Positions 13,548 to 26,075 of a stretch of 64,000 bases of DNA are shown one piece after another; positions within the stretch are counted from its first letter, which is position 1, and every line of letters starts with the position of its first letter. The stretch is from contig NC_092565.1 in the NCBI RefSeq assembly GCF_037975245.1, positions 2,925,499 to 2,989,498 on the forward strand, given 5' to 3'. The notes under the pieces were generated by a model, which was not told where the DNA came from, ran no database searches, and saw only the letters and a list, made by a program, of their open reading frames with translations. The translations under genes were made by a program, and so were the position numbers. This DNA comes from Apostichopus japonicus (Eukaryota; Echinodermata; Holothuroidea; Aspidochirotida; Stichopodidae).

Positions 13548-13712
13548 ACTGCACAAGTATGTGAAGTATGTATGAAGTACTAGTATGTGAAGTATGTATG
13601 AAGAATGAAACATTAGTATGTGAAGTATGTATGTATGTGAAGTATGTATGAAGTATGAAGCATTAGTATGTGAAGTATGTATGAAGTATGAAGCATTAGT
13701 ATGTGAAGTAAC
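13548..13712. repeat. Imperfect tandem repeat in the Mieap-like 3'UTR
   Basis: Variants of AGTATGTGAAGTATGTATGA with GAAGCATT insertions recur many times just after the stop codon at 13427. The repeat makes spurious open frames on the minus strand. Probably transcribed as part of the 3'UTR. Confidence -1.
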
Positions 13713-16700
13713 TGCATAACTACATTGCTGCTGTTGATGTGACAACGGCGCTGTTATCAATAATCGTTCCCTGGGTGTGATAAGATTAATCATTTGGATA
13801 GAAACTAAGCATAATATATTGCACTGCCCCTTGACCACCCAGTTCCGCCCTGCCCCATTGCCGTTTGACTACCCTGTTCCCCCACCCCCCCCCCCCCGCA
13901 TTGCAATAGGTCATTTGTTTTTAGATCTCACATTTGCCTTTCAAGCCACCTGAGATCGGTAATGATAATTGATGTTTAATATGTATGGAAAAAGGAGAAT
14001 TTATAAAATACCTTTAAGATGTTTGTAAAAGGAAGGGTTGGTAATACCTTCACTTTAGCACAAATAAGACAGATGTGTGTTACGTCTGGTAGCCATGCCT
14101 GGTAACAATCATTGTCTGTATTATATTTTATATCTTGGACATCATAGTTTTATAGTATAGTTTTGTATCAAATGTAGACAACGTTTACTAACATTACCAC
14201 CGTATGCCAATATTGAGGCTCATAGACAATACAGGGATTCTACAGAATTTGTTTTACCAGGTAACTTCATTGCCAGTGAATATTCATTGGATTCTTTGGG
14301 GTTTGAGAATAAATTGGGTAATATTTCATGAAATGTTCTTCCAGATACTGCCGAATTTAAACAGGTACCCTTCTTCCAGGTAATATGCAATTTATATACC
14401 TTTCTTTGTTAACAATTTTTAAGGATGATGGAATTCAATTAACGTACGATTAATAGTCAGATGTATATTTCATCAGTAAAATGATTAGTTCTAGGTGTAA
14501 ATAAAAACATACAATTTATATCAGTGCATGGTGAGTGCTGTTTCTAAAATGAACAACATGTATCTTGTATGAATTTAAGTTACTCTTTCACAGTTAAAAT
14601 TCAATTGCTAGTTCAGTGATGTTTTCAACTTCTACTTTGTATTCAGTATATTACATATTGTTGGCTTGAAACAAAAGAGGCTTATTAGTTCAAATTTCAC
14701 ATAACCTTGACCTAATTTAATTAATATGCGCCTAAAACTAGGCTTATACTGTGTAAGTTGATTCCATATGTGAGCTTCCTATGTAACATTTCTATCTGAA
14801 CATACAGTAAGACACACAGCTTTTAGAACAAGAAAAAAACATGTCATAGTGAGTTTTAACTTGTAATGTTTGCATTTGTTGAAGGTGGTGTTAGAATATA
14901 TATCCAATCCTTGGATGATATTATGTTACATCAGAGATTCATTCAGTCAGTGGTTATATCTTGTTAAATTTCTCAGTAATGTTATGTAGACTCACTCGCA
15001 TTGACATGAAAAGGTTATATTTCCTCAGTGTAATCCAGTTTGTGTCATGCAAGAATACTATAGACAATTTATTATAAAAATTTAAAGTTACACATCTTCA
15101 GAAAATTTGAATCAAAATTATATTTGTTGAAATGGTTGAAGAATTTTATTTAGTAACAAGCGCACACTTAATAGCCCACTCATTCTTTACAATGAAATGT
15201 TCATCTCAGATATGCTGGTTAGTTTCAAGTATTTGTGCGTTGATGTATTAGTTGTCTGTATGTTTGTTTGTAGTCTGTCTGACTACGGTTTAGATAACTC
15301 ATGAAATGCTTTAATTTTTCTGTAGGGTTTTATAACTGACTTTATACTTTATCAATTATGTAGCAAGTTACAATATGTATCTTGGAATTAATTGAATATA
15401 ATAACGCTTTGGTGAAATGGAAAACAAAACATGGTCACTGTTACACCTCGTTTTGAGTTTTACATTTTGTATCCTTCCTCTATAGAGACTGAGATAACTT
15501 CAGGGACTAAACAGATTGTTGTAACTTTCCATATTTTTGAAATATTACTCAATTTGAATGCCTTTTGCACTTTTAATGGTCCTTTTGCAAGTTTGCATTG
15601 ATTTTCCTTTTATGCAAAGCTAGCCTAACATTTTTTTATATCTTTGCACAAACCGCCACTAATATAAAGGCATGTTTGTCCATTTTGTGTGAGATCATGG
15701 TAACTTGATTCTTCTTAACACAATTTCAAATAAATTTATCTCCATTACTCCAAAGTTTCATTTCTCCCACAACAATGGGTCAGTTGATTGATGCATTCAT
15801 TATTTGTTAAAATTATGCATAACAGAGATCAGTTGAGATGGCTTTAACAGATTATTGGAATTGAGTCTACGGTCTGTTTCTCCCAGTGATATCAATGAAA
15901 TAGAGATTGAGATGATGTAGTTATCTAAAAAGACTAGATGCTAATTCAACATATCATATACTCTTTTAATCATACACGCAATTCAAAGCTGGAGTATCAG
16001 CTCTTATGGACATATTCATGTATCTGGGAATTTCTTTTGAGCCAAAAACCCAGTCCTTTGACAGTCACTTTTTTGCTAAAAGCAGTTCTTCACAGTGTCA
16101 ACTGATCAACAAAGTTTGAATAAGTGATTGTCAAAAAGAGAGCTATGAAGTGCCTGGAATATTCTTCATTAAATTAAGTTACAGTGATTCAACAATTTAT
16201 AAGATGCTATTTTCATGAATCAGGTTCAAATTAATGTGTATACCAAGTGTAGTTGTGCAAAAATGGTAAATTGGAAATTATCTCACTGTTTATCATATTT
16301 TAATGAAACATGAAAGTATTTGAAATATTATCATTATTTGTTTTTCTTCTCTTGTCTCCTGTCTCAAAGTTTATCGATCGAAACAAACATTTTCCCAGTT
16401 ATTGCAATAGAAAGCCTATATCACATTTTACTGCGTAACATTAATGGATTCACAGTGATTAGCACCACTACTGACGAAAGAGGACACATAGTGGCCTAGG
16501 GTCTTCGTTCTATAGTTAGTAGGTTGAAAAATGGCCAAACTAAAACCATAATTGGTTGCAAGGGCAAACATAAAGTCCATTCAAACTAAAGACAGAGGCA
16601 ATCAAGATCATTGCAGACTTCACAGCCTGCGGAAGTTCACATTCAAAGCATCTTTTCTTGTTTTGTGTATTTACTGTTGAGAGTAAGCCTTCCAGTTACC

Positions 16701-17584
16701 GTCAAAGTCTTCAGCCTTGGCTATTTATGTTGGACCTTATAAACCTTGTTTCTGGAGATGTTACAGAAACTTGTTAGGTTTGACTATCAACCATAACACA
16801 GCTTTTATGAAACACTGAAGTATGGGCAACAGAGGAGGATTACACCTTCGGAAATTTGGGGGAGGTGAAGGCGAGGGTGGGTAGGTGGAGGCAAAAATGG
16901 GGAGGTGGAGACGAAGTAGAACATGAATGATTGGAGGTGGTTGAACAAAATGACTCCTCTGCATCCCGCACAAAAATGCCAAACCGTTTGCTTGCCCAAG
17001 CAACATTTTGTAATATTGCAAACCATTGAAAAAGTAGTATTTCTCATTAAGAAATTCGGTCAGAGCAGGCCTCATCAGTCAAGTGACAGAAAAATATCCC
17101 CGAAGAATATTAAACACCAGGTTTATTGATTTTGTGAGAACACATGTTGACCATGGAGTTGTTGCTTTCCTAGAGAGATTGACCTTTATTTAGGATACTT
17201 GTTGACAAGTCTGTGTTTGACCAAGTGTTGTTTATCGGAAAATACGGTAATTAGTTGCGCTGATCTCCTTTGTTTTGCATAATTTTATTTTTGTCACACT
17301 GAGCTGTCTTCGTTTCTCTATATTTTGGAAACTAACAGGTTTGTCAGAATATATTTTCGAACAAAAAAGGATCAAGTGAACTTTTATGTGGTGGATGACA
17401 ATATTGGGCATTCGCTGTAAGAACTGAAGGCATATTCAAATGTATTCTATTCTTGTAGTACCTCTATCTTTTTCAAGTTCTCTGAGGATTTTTCTCTGAG
17501 GAAATTATTGAGATATTGAAGTTCTTTGCTAAGGGGTTTGGGTTTTTTTGTGTACGAGTTATTTTAGTTTAGTAGGGGGAAAAA
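13713..17584. other. Intergenic stretch, nothing recognised
   Basis: Begins with probable Mieap-like 3'UTR and a C-run near 13876-13897. AATAAA occurs at 14308 and 14500. The rest is AT-rich single-copy-like sequence with only short random open frames. A purine-rich G-run segment lies at about 16830-16920. Confidence -1.
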
Positions 17585-18975
17585 ATCAGGAGGGACACTC
17601 AAGTCCCCATCAAGGACCCTATAGGAGAGAGAAAAAACTGAAGACACAAACACTCAGACCCGATTACAGTGCTTAAAGTGCTTTTCCAAAGCATTCTTAA
17701 ACCCATTTACACTACTTGCAAGAAAAACTTTCTCAGGCAAACCGTTCCACTCATTCACAACCCTATTAGAAAAAAGTTATGCCGAATATTAATCCTACTT
17801 TGTAACTTCTGGAGTTTAAATAAGACAATGACCTCTGGTACAACTACTATTAGCAAATATGAAAAAGTCAGCGAAGGATAAATTGTCAAAACCAAATATA
17901 CTATCTTGAAAACCTGAATCAAGTCACCACATAACCTCGTAAGCTCCAGTGGGGTGAGATTCAAGAGTTGTAACCGCCTATAATAAGGAACAATCTTTAA
18001 GGAACTAATCATCCTAGTAGCCCTCCTCTGGACCTTCTCGAGTACTTCCATATCCTTAGCAAAATATGGGCTCTATGCCTGCCGACAGCATACCCCAGAT
18101 GAGGCCTTACCAACTGCTTATAAAGCCTAACAACTATGTCTTCTTTCAGAAAACTGACGTTCCTCGTGATCATACCTAAAACCATATTACCTCTTTTAGC
18201 AGCTTTGAGACAATGTATAGAAGGTTTCAGAGATGAGTCAATGTAGATACCTAGGTCTCTTTCAACAAAGACCCCCTGCAACTTGTAGGTATAGTTTTGG
18301 TTACTACTACCAATATGCATCACCTTGCATTTATCAATATTAAAAAGCATTTGCCATCCATGAGACCAGGAAAAACCTTATCCAAATCCATTTAAAATTT
18401 CTCAGAATCACTTTGGAAGAGACCTTAGAATACAATTTGGTTTCATCAGCAAACTTCCTGGCTGTACACAAAATATCTCCGCGTCATTGTCATAAATATA
18501 GGCAACAAACAACAAAGGACCCAAACAGACCCTTGTGGAACCCCACTAATGTCCTGCCAAGAAGAACTTAAGCACAGCCCTGCATTAATTACCACCCTCT
18601 GTTTCCTATTACCAAGCTAACTCTCGATCCAAGACAGTAAATTCCCATTGACACCCATACTCTTCAGCCTAAGTAAAAGACGCTGGTGGGGAACTTTATC
18701 AAAAGCCTTCTGGAAATCCAGGAACACAACATCTACAGACTTCTGCCTATTTAGTGTGCTTGTTACATCTTCCATAAACTCAACTATTAGTGAATCAAGA
18801 CCTTTTTTGACAAAAGCCTTGTTCAGACTCTCTGATCAAAGACTGACTACTGAAGTGACTGACCATAGACTAATAGACTCCATGACCTTACAAAAAATAC
18901 CAGTGAGACTAAAATGCCTGTAATTACAGGGCTTAGACTTATCACCGTTCTGTGTACAGTGGGTGTTCAGTAGCC
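17585..18975 (-). mobile_element. Degenerate CR1-like non-LTR retrotransposon, reverse transcriptase C-terminal part
   Basis: Read on the minus strand, the segment from about 18960 down to 17590 encodes pieces of a LINE reverse transcriptase. In order these are FLDFQKAFDKVPHQRL (about 18730-18665), SGVPQGS (about 18550-18530), an FAD-E form of the catalytic YADD box, then NIDKCKVMHIG, ERDLGIYID, RPHLGYAV and LEKVQRRATRMI. Frames shift and stops interrupt, so it is a dead copy. The endonuclease and 5' part are missing, as expected for a 5'-truncated insertion. The clade (CR1/L2/Rex group) is inferred from motif style. Confidence -1.
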
Positions 18976-20969
18976 ACAACCCTTTTTTAGCAACACACAC
19001 AAAGAGCTAATTATCAAGCCTAATTGATCATGGTTAAACATGCCTCAAAATGCATCATTTGACGTCTAAGTTTTTAACTTTGCACCGGGAGTCGGATTCA
19101 GCGACCCAGGGCCAATCTTCCTCTCCTCCTTCATTCGTGTCTGCTACTTCCATATAGGTTCATCCCCTAACTATCACCGTGACTGATCGGAGAAGTTTAG
19201 AATTTGCACCCATAGCTCCCCTGGATTCGCGCCAGCCAGCGTTGTTGGGTATTTGTAAAGAACTGCAAATACAATGTCATATAATATAATGCTATTGTCA
19301 GCAGTGGTTGTGCTTAGGGGAGTACGGGGGTACATGATTTCACCAATCAAAATGCTTGCCCCCCCCCCCCAGTCGGCTGCGGTAAAACAAACTTAAACAT
19401 TCTTGCTCGGTTCAAATTCCATTTATTTGGGTATTATTAAACTAATTTAAAATGGGGGGGGGGCGGTGTTCGCCCTCGGCACCCCAAGGGGCTTTCAAAT
19501 AATTTCCGCTGAAATTGGAATCTCTAGAATATATTTCTGAGGTCTCTCCCCGCCCCCCCCCCCTCTGAATTCAGCATTCTGGTGCCGCCTCTGAGGCTCT
19601 GACCGTCAGTAATGTTCTCTCAGCCAGGATTTTCCATCATATAGGGATATTCTCCTCTACTTTCTTGAGTCTAAATACTTGCACATTTCACTCTCATGAA
19701 AATGGTCACTCGTAGACTAGTGTTTCACGTTGTTGTTCCTTAATGGCTGCTACTTTCAAACAGGTGTTGTTCTGCTATGGTCGTGCGATAATAACTTTAT
19801 CTCCTTTTCAAAGCTACATTCTACGGCTTTAAATAGGTAGGTGATTGGCCATCAGAAGGAGAAAATATTGTTAAAGTTAGAAAGGATTCACAGATTACCG
19901 TTTGCTTTTCGTAACGTCAGTGCTAACTTCGTGCTTCGCATGTACCGTAGTAAAACTGTTAAGGCCTAACACCTAGCTTAGGCCTAAGCTAGGGTGAAGG
20001 CCTAACATAATTACAGTGAAGACCTAGGGGACTTAGAATATTTGCTAGGCGCCTCGAGATTTAACGATAGTGTTAGGCAAATCATTCTACTTTCTAGGAC
20101 TCCAAGCTTGATTTTCCCTTGTCGAAAGTGCCACAGACGTCGTGTCAGTTTGCCTTATTTTATTTGCTTACACTATTACTAATACTAGGGCCCTAGGCAT
20201 ACAGTAGGCCTAGCCTAGCCCTATTGTTATTAATTGAAAAATATAGATATTGCCCTAGTAAACTAGTAATGTTGACCTAATCTACAAGTATAATAGGAAT
20301 CTAGGATACAAAATAATAGCAATATATTTTAAACAATTGGATTAAATATTATTCATAAGTTATGATATTTTGAGTAACCTCTAACTCTAAGTTATTCCTT
20401 TGTTAATCTCTTTCAGTTTACAAGGACAGTCAGTTCTGTTAGAATTTCAGAAATTTTGATTTTATCAAATGTTTTCTATGAATGTGCCTTGGACACCCAT
20501 TAGAACACTACAGTTAATCTGTGTGCTTCACCATTACTGCACTTACTTTGTTATATGAAGCCAATGAGAGTGCATTTCTTGACCATGGGGAAGCATGGAC
20601 TATTCACAGAAAGGGATTGTCCGTAGCAACAATTGAAAATAATCACCATTACTGGCATTACATACCTGACAGCTCTTTACCTTCATTCCTTCTTTTGTTC
20701 TAAGATGTTGATTTACATGCTCTTCTGTTGGAGATGACATTTAGTGGTGGTCCTGGGAGCAGGAATTGGTGCAAACAGTGTCCGCCTACATTGTAATCTC
20801 TGAATACATATTAGGCTTCAAACTAGCTTCTGTTGGTTTCCATACCCATAAGAAATATTATTGTAACCACTAAGCTACATGGCAAGTAACCAAATTGAAA
20901 GGTTGCATCCATGGATTTTGTGATGGTATAATATTATTAAGTGGTATTCTTTATGTCTCTCCTAAACAG
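18976..20969. other. Spacer and 5' region of GPAA1
   Basis: Contains G/C homopolymer tracts at 19361-19370, 19454-19462 and 19551-19563 and AT-rich sequence. The GPAA1 promoter and at least one non-coding 5' exon must lie here or further upstream, because a splice acceptor (CCTAAACAG, ending 20969) sits 9 nt before the start codon. I could not pick the upstream exon. Confidence -1.
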
Positions 20970-20978
20970 GATTCCATC
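20961..20978 (+). promoter_or_regulatory. Splice acceptor and start context of GPAA1
   Basis: CTAAACAG ends a 5'UTR intron at 20969, leaving GATTCCATC before ATGG. This decides the start: the longer upstream frame is intronic and the methionine at 20979 aligns with the family N-terminus. Confidence -1.
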
Positions 20979-22871
20979 ATGGGCTTGATGACAAACCCCA
21001 AAGCTCAGAAGATAATTGAAAAAGTTGTTCTGAGCACTTATAAGCCACTTAGTGTGCTTCTCTACATTGGAACATTTGTGGCCATAGTCATCGTTAGTTC
21101 CAGCCTTTTCAGTGCCAAGACCTACATATCTGAAAATGCCCTTCTCCCTGGGCTTGTTGAAAGACAGTACAAGTCGACTTCAGATATAAATGGGTACGCC
21201 AATTACCTTGAAGGTATCTCAAAGACAGATGATGACATACCCATGGCCTGGCTGCAGCAAACGTTTGAAGAAATCGGTCTGGACACATACTCACAAAACT
21301 TCTCTGCATCCCACCCGTTTCTTAATTCTCCAGAGGATGTGAGAGGAACGAATGTATTTGCGATTCTACGAGCACCGAGGATAGCCGGAACTGAAGCTGT
21401 GGTATTTTCGATACCATATCGTGGTAAAGCTCTCGAAAAGGAGATGGGCTCTACCAATCACGGTATAGCATTGATGATGTCTTTAGCTAAACATTTCATC
21501 CAGCAGTCCTATTTGTCAAAAGATATAATATTTCTGATAGTCGACAAAGAGAATATCGGGGCTCAAGCCTGGGTGGAGGCATACTACGATACAAGTTCGG
21601 ACTTTCTAGCTAAGAGCCCTCTCCATGGGAGAAGTGGTACCATCATGGCAGCAATCAACCTGGAACTCCCAGGGAGGAGAATAGATCACTTTGACTTACG
21701 GTTAGAAGGTTTAAACGGCCAACTCCCAAACTTGGATCTATTCAACGTCGCTGTAAAGTTGTGTGAGAAAGAGGGTGTGAAGGCGACGTTTCATGGACAG
21801 GGCAGCTTGACACACAATGAACTCAGGGACAATTACGGGATTAGGTACACGTCAAAGACCATGCTTTCCAACATGCTACGTCAAGCCTCTGGCAAGCCGC
21901 ACGGCATCCATGGACTGTTCCTGCGGTATGGAATCCCTGCTCTGACTCTTCACGGCATACCCAGCAACAGTAAAAAAGGAGATCAAAGCCACAGCATCGG
22001 CTATATCATGGAAGGAATATTTCGCAGCGTCAACAACCTACTCGAACGATTTCACCAGTCTTTTTTCTTCTATGTTCTACCTGAAACAAAGAAGTATGTC
22101 TCTATTGGTCTGTACATGATTCCTATGGGAATGCTGTTGGTCATACCTACCATCCAAGCTCTTGCACTGTGGTTTCTTCTAGGACGGAAGTCAAAGGACA
22201 TCGACAAGGACGAGCCCATCGGTGAGGAACCCAAGGGGCAACATCATTATGTCATACCTGTATTAATAGGAGTCCATGTCTGCGGTCTGCTGCTGTATCT
22301 CAGTCCTGAGTTTTTCGTCGTCAACTTCAGTTCATACTTTGGTCTCCCTCCCACAGAGGCTCTTGTGACTGGGTTAGGAGCTGTCTTCACCGGTGTAACC
22401 TTATTACAAATTACAAGTAAAAGACACAACTCAGATCTTAACACCGATGAAGATGTCAAGAGAAAATGGATGCTCCTTAAATGTTACGCTCTGGTGTGGC
22501 AAGCCATCAGTCTTCTTGCACTTTCCATGATAAATTTCTCCTTTGCTTTCTTAGTTGGAGTTTTCACTATACCAGTGTTTGTACTTTGCAGACCTTATCG
22601 TAACTTTATGTCGTCGGGTCTCTATAAGTTACTGTTACTGCTAGTGTCTCCTCCTGCTATATTATTCCTGTTAATTGCTGTTCATAACCACGTCTTCCAT
22701 GGGCAGTCCATATCATTAGATTTGTTCATGAGTGCCGGTAACACCGCCCTCAACTCTATCCCGCAGGCTGTTATCGATCAGTACCTTTTAAATGACTGGA
22801 CATTTGCAGTTGTCTGTTTGGTTCTCTTCCCGAGCTGGCAAATGTTTTGGATTTGTTCAGCAGTAAAATGA
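20979..22871 (+). CDS. GPAA1: GPI-anchor attachment protein 1 (GPI transamidase subunit), single coding exon
   Basis: A 630-residue protein, close to human GPAA1 (621). GPAA1 is the ER-membrane subunit of the GPI transamidase (with PIGK, PIGT, PIGS, PIGU) that transfers proteins onto GPI anchors. The start at 20979 (MGLMTNP) matches the vertebrate N-terminus; the open frame extends 28 codons upstream, but an acceptor at 20969 marks that as intron. Visible features: N-terminal membrane segment (about 22-44), the TYISENALLPGLVE stretch, a lumenal M28-peptidase-like domain with LEGLNGQLPNLDL and LRQASGKPHGIHGLFLRY, then about seven membrane segments from residue 372 (roughly 372-400, 422-447, 459-481, 497-538 as two, 547-573, 604-630). 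No frameshift or stop. The coding sequence has no introns, unlike vertebrate GPAA1. Probable poly(A) signal AATAAA at 23809. Confidence -1.
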   Translation: MGLMTNPKAQKIIEKVVLSTYKPLSVLLYIGTFVAIVIVSSSLFSAKTYISENALLPGLVERQYKSTSDINGYANYLEGISKTDDDIPMAWLQQTFEEIGLDTYSQNFSASHPFLNSPEDVRGTNVFAILRAPRIAGTEAVVFSIPYRGKALEKEMGSTNHGIALMMSLAKHFIQQSYLSKDIIFLIVDKENIGAQAWVEAYYDTSSDFLAKSPLHGRSGTIMAAINLELPGRRIDHFDLRLEGLNGQLPNLDLFNVAVKLCEKEGVKATFHGQGSLTHNELRDNYGIRYTSKTMLSNMLRQASGKPHGIHGLFLRYGIPALTLHGIPSNSKKGDQSHSIGYIMEGIFRSVNNLLERFHQSFFFYVLPETKKYVSIGLYMIPMGMLLVIPTIQALALWFLLGRKSKDIDKDEPIGEEPKGQHHYVIPVLIGVHVCGLLLYLSPEFFVVNFSSYFGLPPTEALVTGLGAVFTGVTLLQITSKRHNSDLNTDEDVKRKWMLLKCYALVWQAISLLALSMINFSFAFLVGVFTIPVFVLCRPYRNFMSSGLYKLLLLLVSPPAILFLLIAVHNHVFHGQSISLDLFMSAGNTALNSIPQAVIDQYLLNDWTFAVVCLVLFPSWQMFWICSAVK

Positions 22872-23080
22872 TTAGTAGTAGTACTCATGAAACGAGAGTA
22901 GAAACTGAGGGAAGGCAGAGATCCAGTTTCTGTTTATTTACTGCAGATGGAATGAGATCGCTGTGGAACCAGTCAGCAGTTTCGAAGTACTATATATTGA
23001 ATATGTATATGGTATTTAAATATTCATGAGATACAATGATTCCTCTCATTCAGCAAATAAGATATGCAAATGTCTCCTCC

Positions 23081-23137
23081 AAGGTCAGATTACCGGCATT
23101 AGACGTTTCTTTTTGCACGAGTCTTCACACCCTTTAA
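23081..23137 (-). mobile_element. Fragment of the TTAA-flanked MITE
   Basis: Matches the right end of the 62031-62398 copy (GGTCAGATTACCGGCAT, then GAGTCTTCACACCCTTTAA). Only the terminal 57 bp remain, within the probable GPAA1 3'UTR. Confidence -1.
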
Positions 23138-23999
23138 CTCTAGTGTTCAATCTAGGTATTCTCATCATAAAAGCATATATTTGATCAACTTGTCAATGCT
23201 ATGCCATACCAATGATCCTATTAGAATCTAACTCAGTAGCTGGACTGTTGAAACTTCAATAATTTTATAGTGTACTGCTAAAAAGTGGAACTTTGAACTT
23301 GTGATTATAAAAAACATGAAAATGTGTTTGGTGTGATGAATGGTTGAGCAATTGGAATTATATTAACTACTTGCTGATTAATCATTATTTGGTGAGGAAC
23401 TGTAGAAAGGCATTTTAGTTTGATAAATTGCAAGCTTGATACTTGAAAAGTGCCAAAAAACATCTGCTCCAAGTGGTTTTCACTTTCCACAATTCTGTTA
23501 TTGTGTCAATATAAAACCCACTGTTTTCATGACTCAAGTCTCAACTTATTCTGACTTAGCTTTTGAGACTAGACTCAGATGACTCAAGTCATGTCCTAAC
23601 TTCGAAGTTGAAACGAACTTGTGACTGGAGTCATAAATTTAAAAAAATTACTATTACATATGAACACTGTACTGGCAGACTACTATGTCACAACAGCATG
23701 TTGGTATAATAAATAGTCACACCTTTGTTTTATTCTGTCTGTTGCTTTATTGTTTTCTGATCTTATGAACTAGTACTCTATTGTAGTGCAAGATCTGTCA
23801 AAATGTGAAATAAAACTTATTTTTACATGCTAAAATAATCAAGCTTTAATTGTTATAACTTTTGATTTTTCCATGAACTCTGACAACTGTGTTTCAGGAA
23901 GGCAATCCGATGATCCCACGGTTTTTAGTTTCGATGATAATCGTATCCTTTGCATTCATGATAGCCTATGTATGTGTGTGTGCGTTTGTGACGCCCAGC

Positions 24000-24700
24000 T
24001 TGAAAACAAGATATCTCAAGAAAGGGAAGGTCAGAGCAATTTAATATTTGGTTTGTAGAAGAACCACATTGAGTACAAGAGCCTATTGTTTTTGGTAGAG
24101 GTCATTTGGGTCACCAGAGGTCAAATTGTGAAAATCTTGTAAACACAATATCTCAAGAAGGGAAGCTTGTGCAGACCTCATATTGAGTGTATAGAAGGAC
24201 AACATTGAGTGCAAAAAGTCTATTGTTTTTGGTGAAGGTCATTTGGGGTCACCAGGGGTGAAATTGTGAAAATCTTGTAAATACCATATCTCAAGAAGGG
24301 AAGCAAGGGCAAACCTCATTTTTAATGTGTATAAGAACCACATTGAGTACAATGAGCCTATTGGTTTTGGTGGAGGTCAAAGTTCATTTCGGGTCACCAG
24401 GGGTCAAATTGTTAAAACCTTGTAAACATGATATCTCAATATTGCAAGCTTGGGCAGATCTCATACTAGGTATGAAAAGTGTCTAACATTGAGTACAAGA
24501 AGCCTATGGATTTTGGTGGAGGCCAAAGGTCATTTGGGGACAACAGGTCAAATTGTGAAAGCCTTGTAAACATGATATTGCAAGAAGGGAACCTTGGACA
24601 GATCTCATATTTGGTTTGTAGATGTACCATATCAAATGTCATATTTTATGTATTAATAGTATGTTGATATATCTATCACATTTAGTACAAGAAGACTGTT
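24000..24700. repeat. Tandem repeat, period 137-145 bp, five diverged copies
   Basis: The marker ATATCTCAAGAAGGGAAG (ATATTGCAAG in the last copy) recurs at 24011, 24148, 24286, 24431 and 24575. Each is followed by ACATTGAGTACAAGA-like text, then TTTTGGTGGAGGTCA and GGGTCACCAGGGGTCAAATTG. Weaker echoes run to about 25080. Not coding. Confidence -1.
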
Positions 24701-25635
24701 GTTGAGGTCAATGGTCATTTCAGGACAGCCTGTGTCATTGTGAATTTATTGTCACATCACACTGCTTTTTACTGTAGTTCTTAGATCAAGTATGTTGTAC
24801 ACCATCACTTTTCATTATGTCAGATTCATGAAGAAAACTTCTCATGGTACATCATCAAAACCATGATGCAGTTTGCATTCTGGTTAATCTATGAGATGGA
24901 GATGGTGTTCATTTGTGTGTGTATGTGACACTTTGACTTGTAGACATAACTGAAAAAGAACAAGGTGGATGAACCTCATACTTGATATAAAGATTCACAG
25001 CTGTGAATAAAAGAACCCTGTTGAAACTGGAGATGGAAGGTCATTGGAGATAGACAGAGGTCAAAGTCTGCAAACACAAATAGCATAAGTTTCATGTACT
25101 TCATATTTGTTCTAGATTCCTTTGGTGGGTTGAAGACCACAGTGCCTATTGCATATTTCTTGTGGCAAGGATTCACTATTAAAGCCTGTTGGTTTTCTGT
25201 TTATATTCACCACGACCGCTGACCGTATAGTTCAAGTCGTTCTCTCATGCATCTACGGATCAAATTGGGTGTGGTCATGTCGGCAATATAAGTCGTGGAG
25301 CCATGGTCATGGTGTGATAGCAGTGTCAAATTTTGAGTAACCTCCCTGAAATTTTAAAAGAAAGAGCCATAAGAAAGTTTAACATAACTTGCAGACAGTT
25401 GACAGAACCTTGCAATTTTGAATAAATGTTATACATATAACAATTCTCAGTATGTACTACATTACAGGCAAAAAGCAAAGTTCAGGATCAACCCAGATAG
25501 TCACCTAGCTATGTTAATACATAAATATGAAGGTATGTATATTGTACACACGGAGCATTGAATGTGCAAACCTAAGTGTCATAATTAGGTAGGTAGGTTC
25601 TCATCTAGCCATTGATACACTTTGGCGTTTCAGAT

Positions 25636-26075
25636 TTACTTGGCCTATTCATAACTTCAACTCTATTGTTTCCAACGGCAAACCCAGCCTGAAAGATACA
25701 CCCTATACCCTGTGAAGCACTTTTTCTTAAAAGTAGATTCTTAGCTATTTTATGTATATTGCAGTTATTGCACTTTAATTACAAAACAACACATGAGGGC
25801 TCTACGGTTAAAATGCTGTAAAGTTTCCATTGAACGAGTTGACTTGTCTAAACATGACCTATTTGTAACTTCAACTCTGTTTTTTCCAACAGCAAAACCA
25901 GCCTGGAAAGTACACCCTGTTCCCCATGAAGCATTTTGTTTAAAGTAGATGTTCAGTTATTTTATGTATACTAAATAATATTGTAATATTATTACAAGAC
26001 AACACACGATAGCTCTAAAAATGGCTAAGAAAAGGTTAAAATGCGTGTAAGGATTCCGTTGAATGAGTTCTTACC
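25636..26075. repeat. Tandem duplication, unit about 217 bp, two diverged copies
   Basis: Both copies contain AACTTCAACTCT, then TCCAACGGCAAACCCAGCCTG or TCCAACAGCAAAACCAGCCTG (differences seen), CCCTGTGAAGCA/CCCCATGAAGCA, TTATTTTATGTATA, ACAAAACAACACA/ACAAGACAACACA and a final GAACGAGTTGA/GAATGAGTT. Copy starts are about 25636 and 25853. Located about 0.9-1.3 kb upstream of the Skeletor-like start codon. Confidence -1.

Noticed and set aside
13467..13838. 123-residue minus-strand open frame with His/Ser/Tyr repeats
   Set aside because: It reads the 3'UTR tandem repeat of the Mieap-like gene backwards; no start context or homology.
20895..20978. 28-codon N-terminal extension of GPAA1
   Set aside because: A splice acceptor lies at 20969 and the family N-terminus begins at 20979, so the extension is intron.
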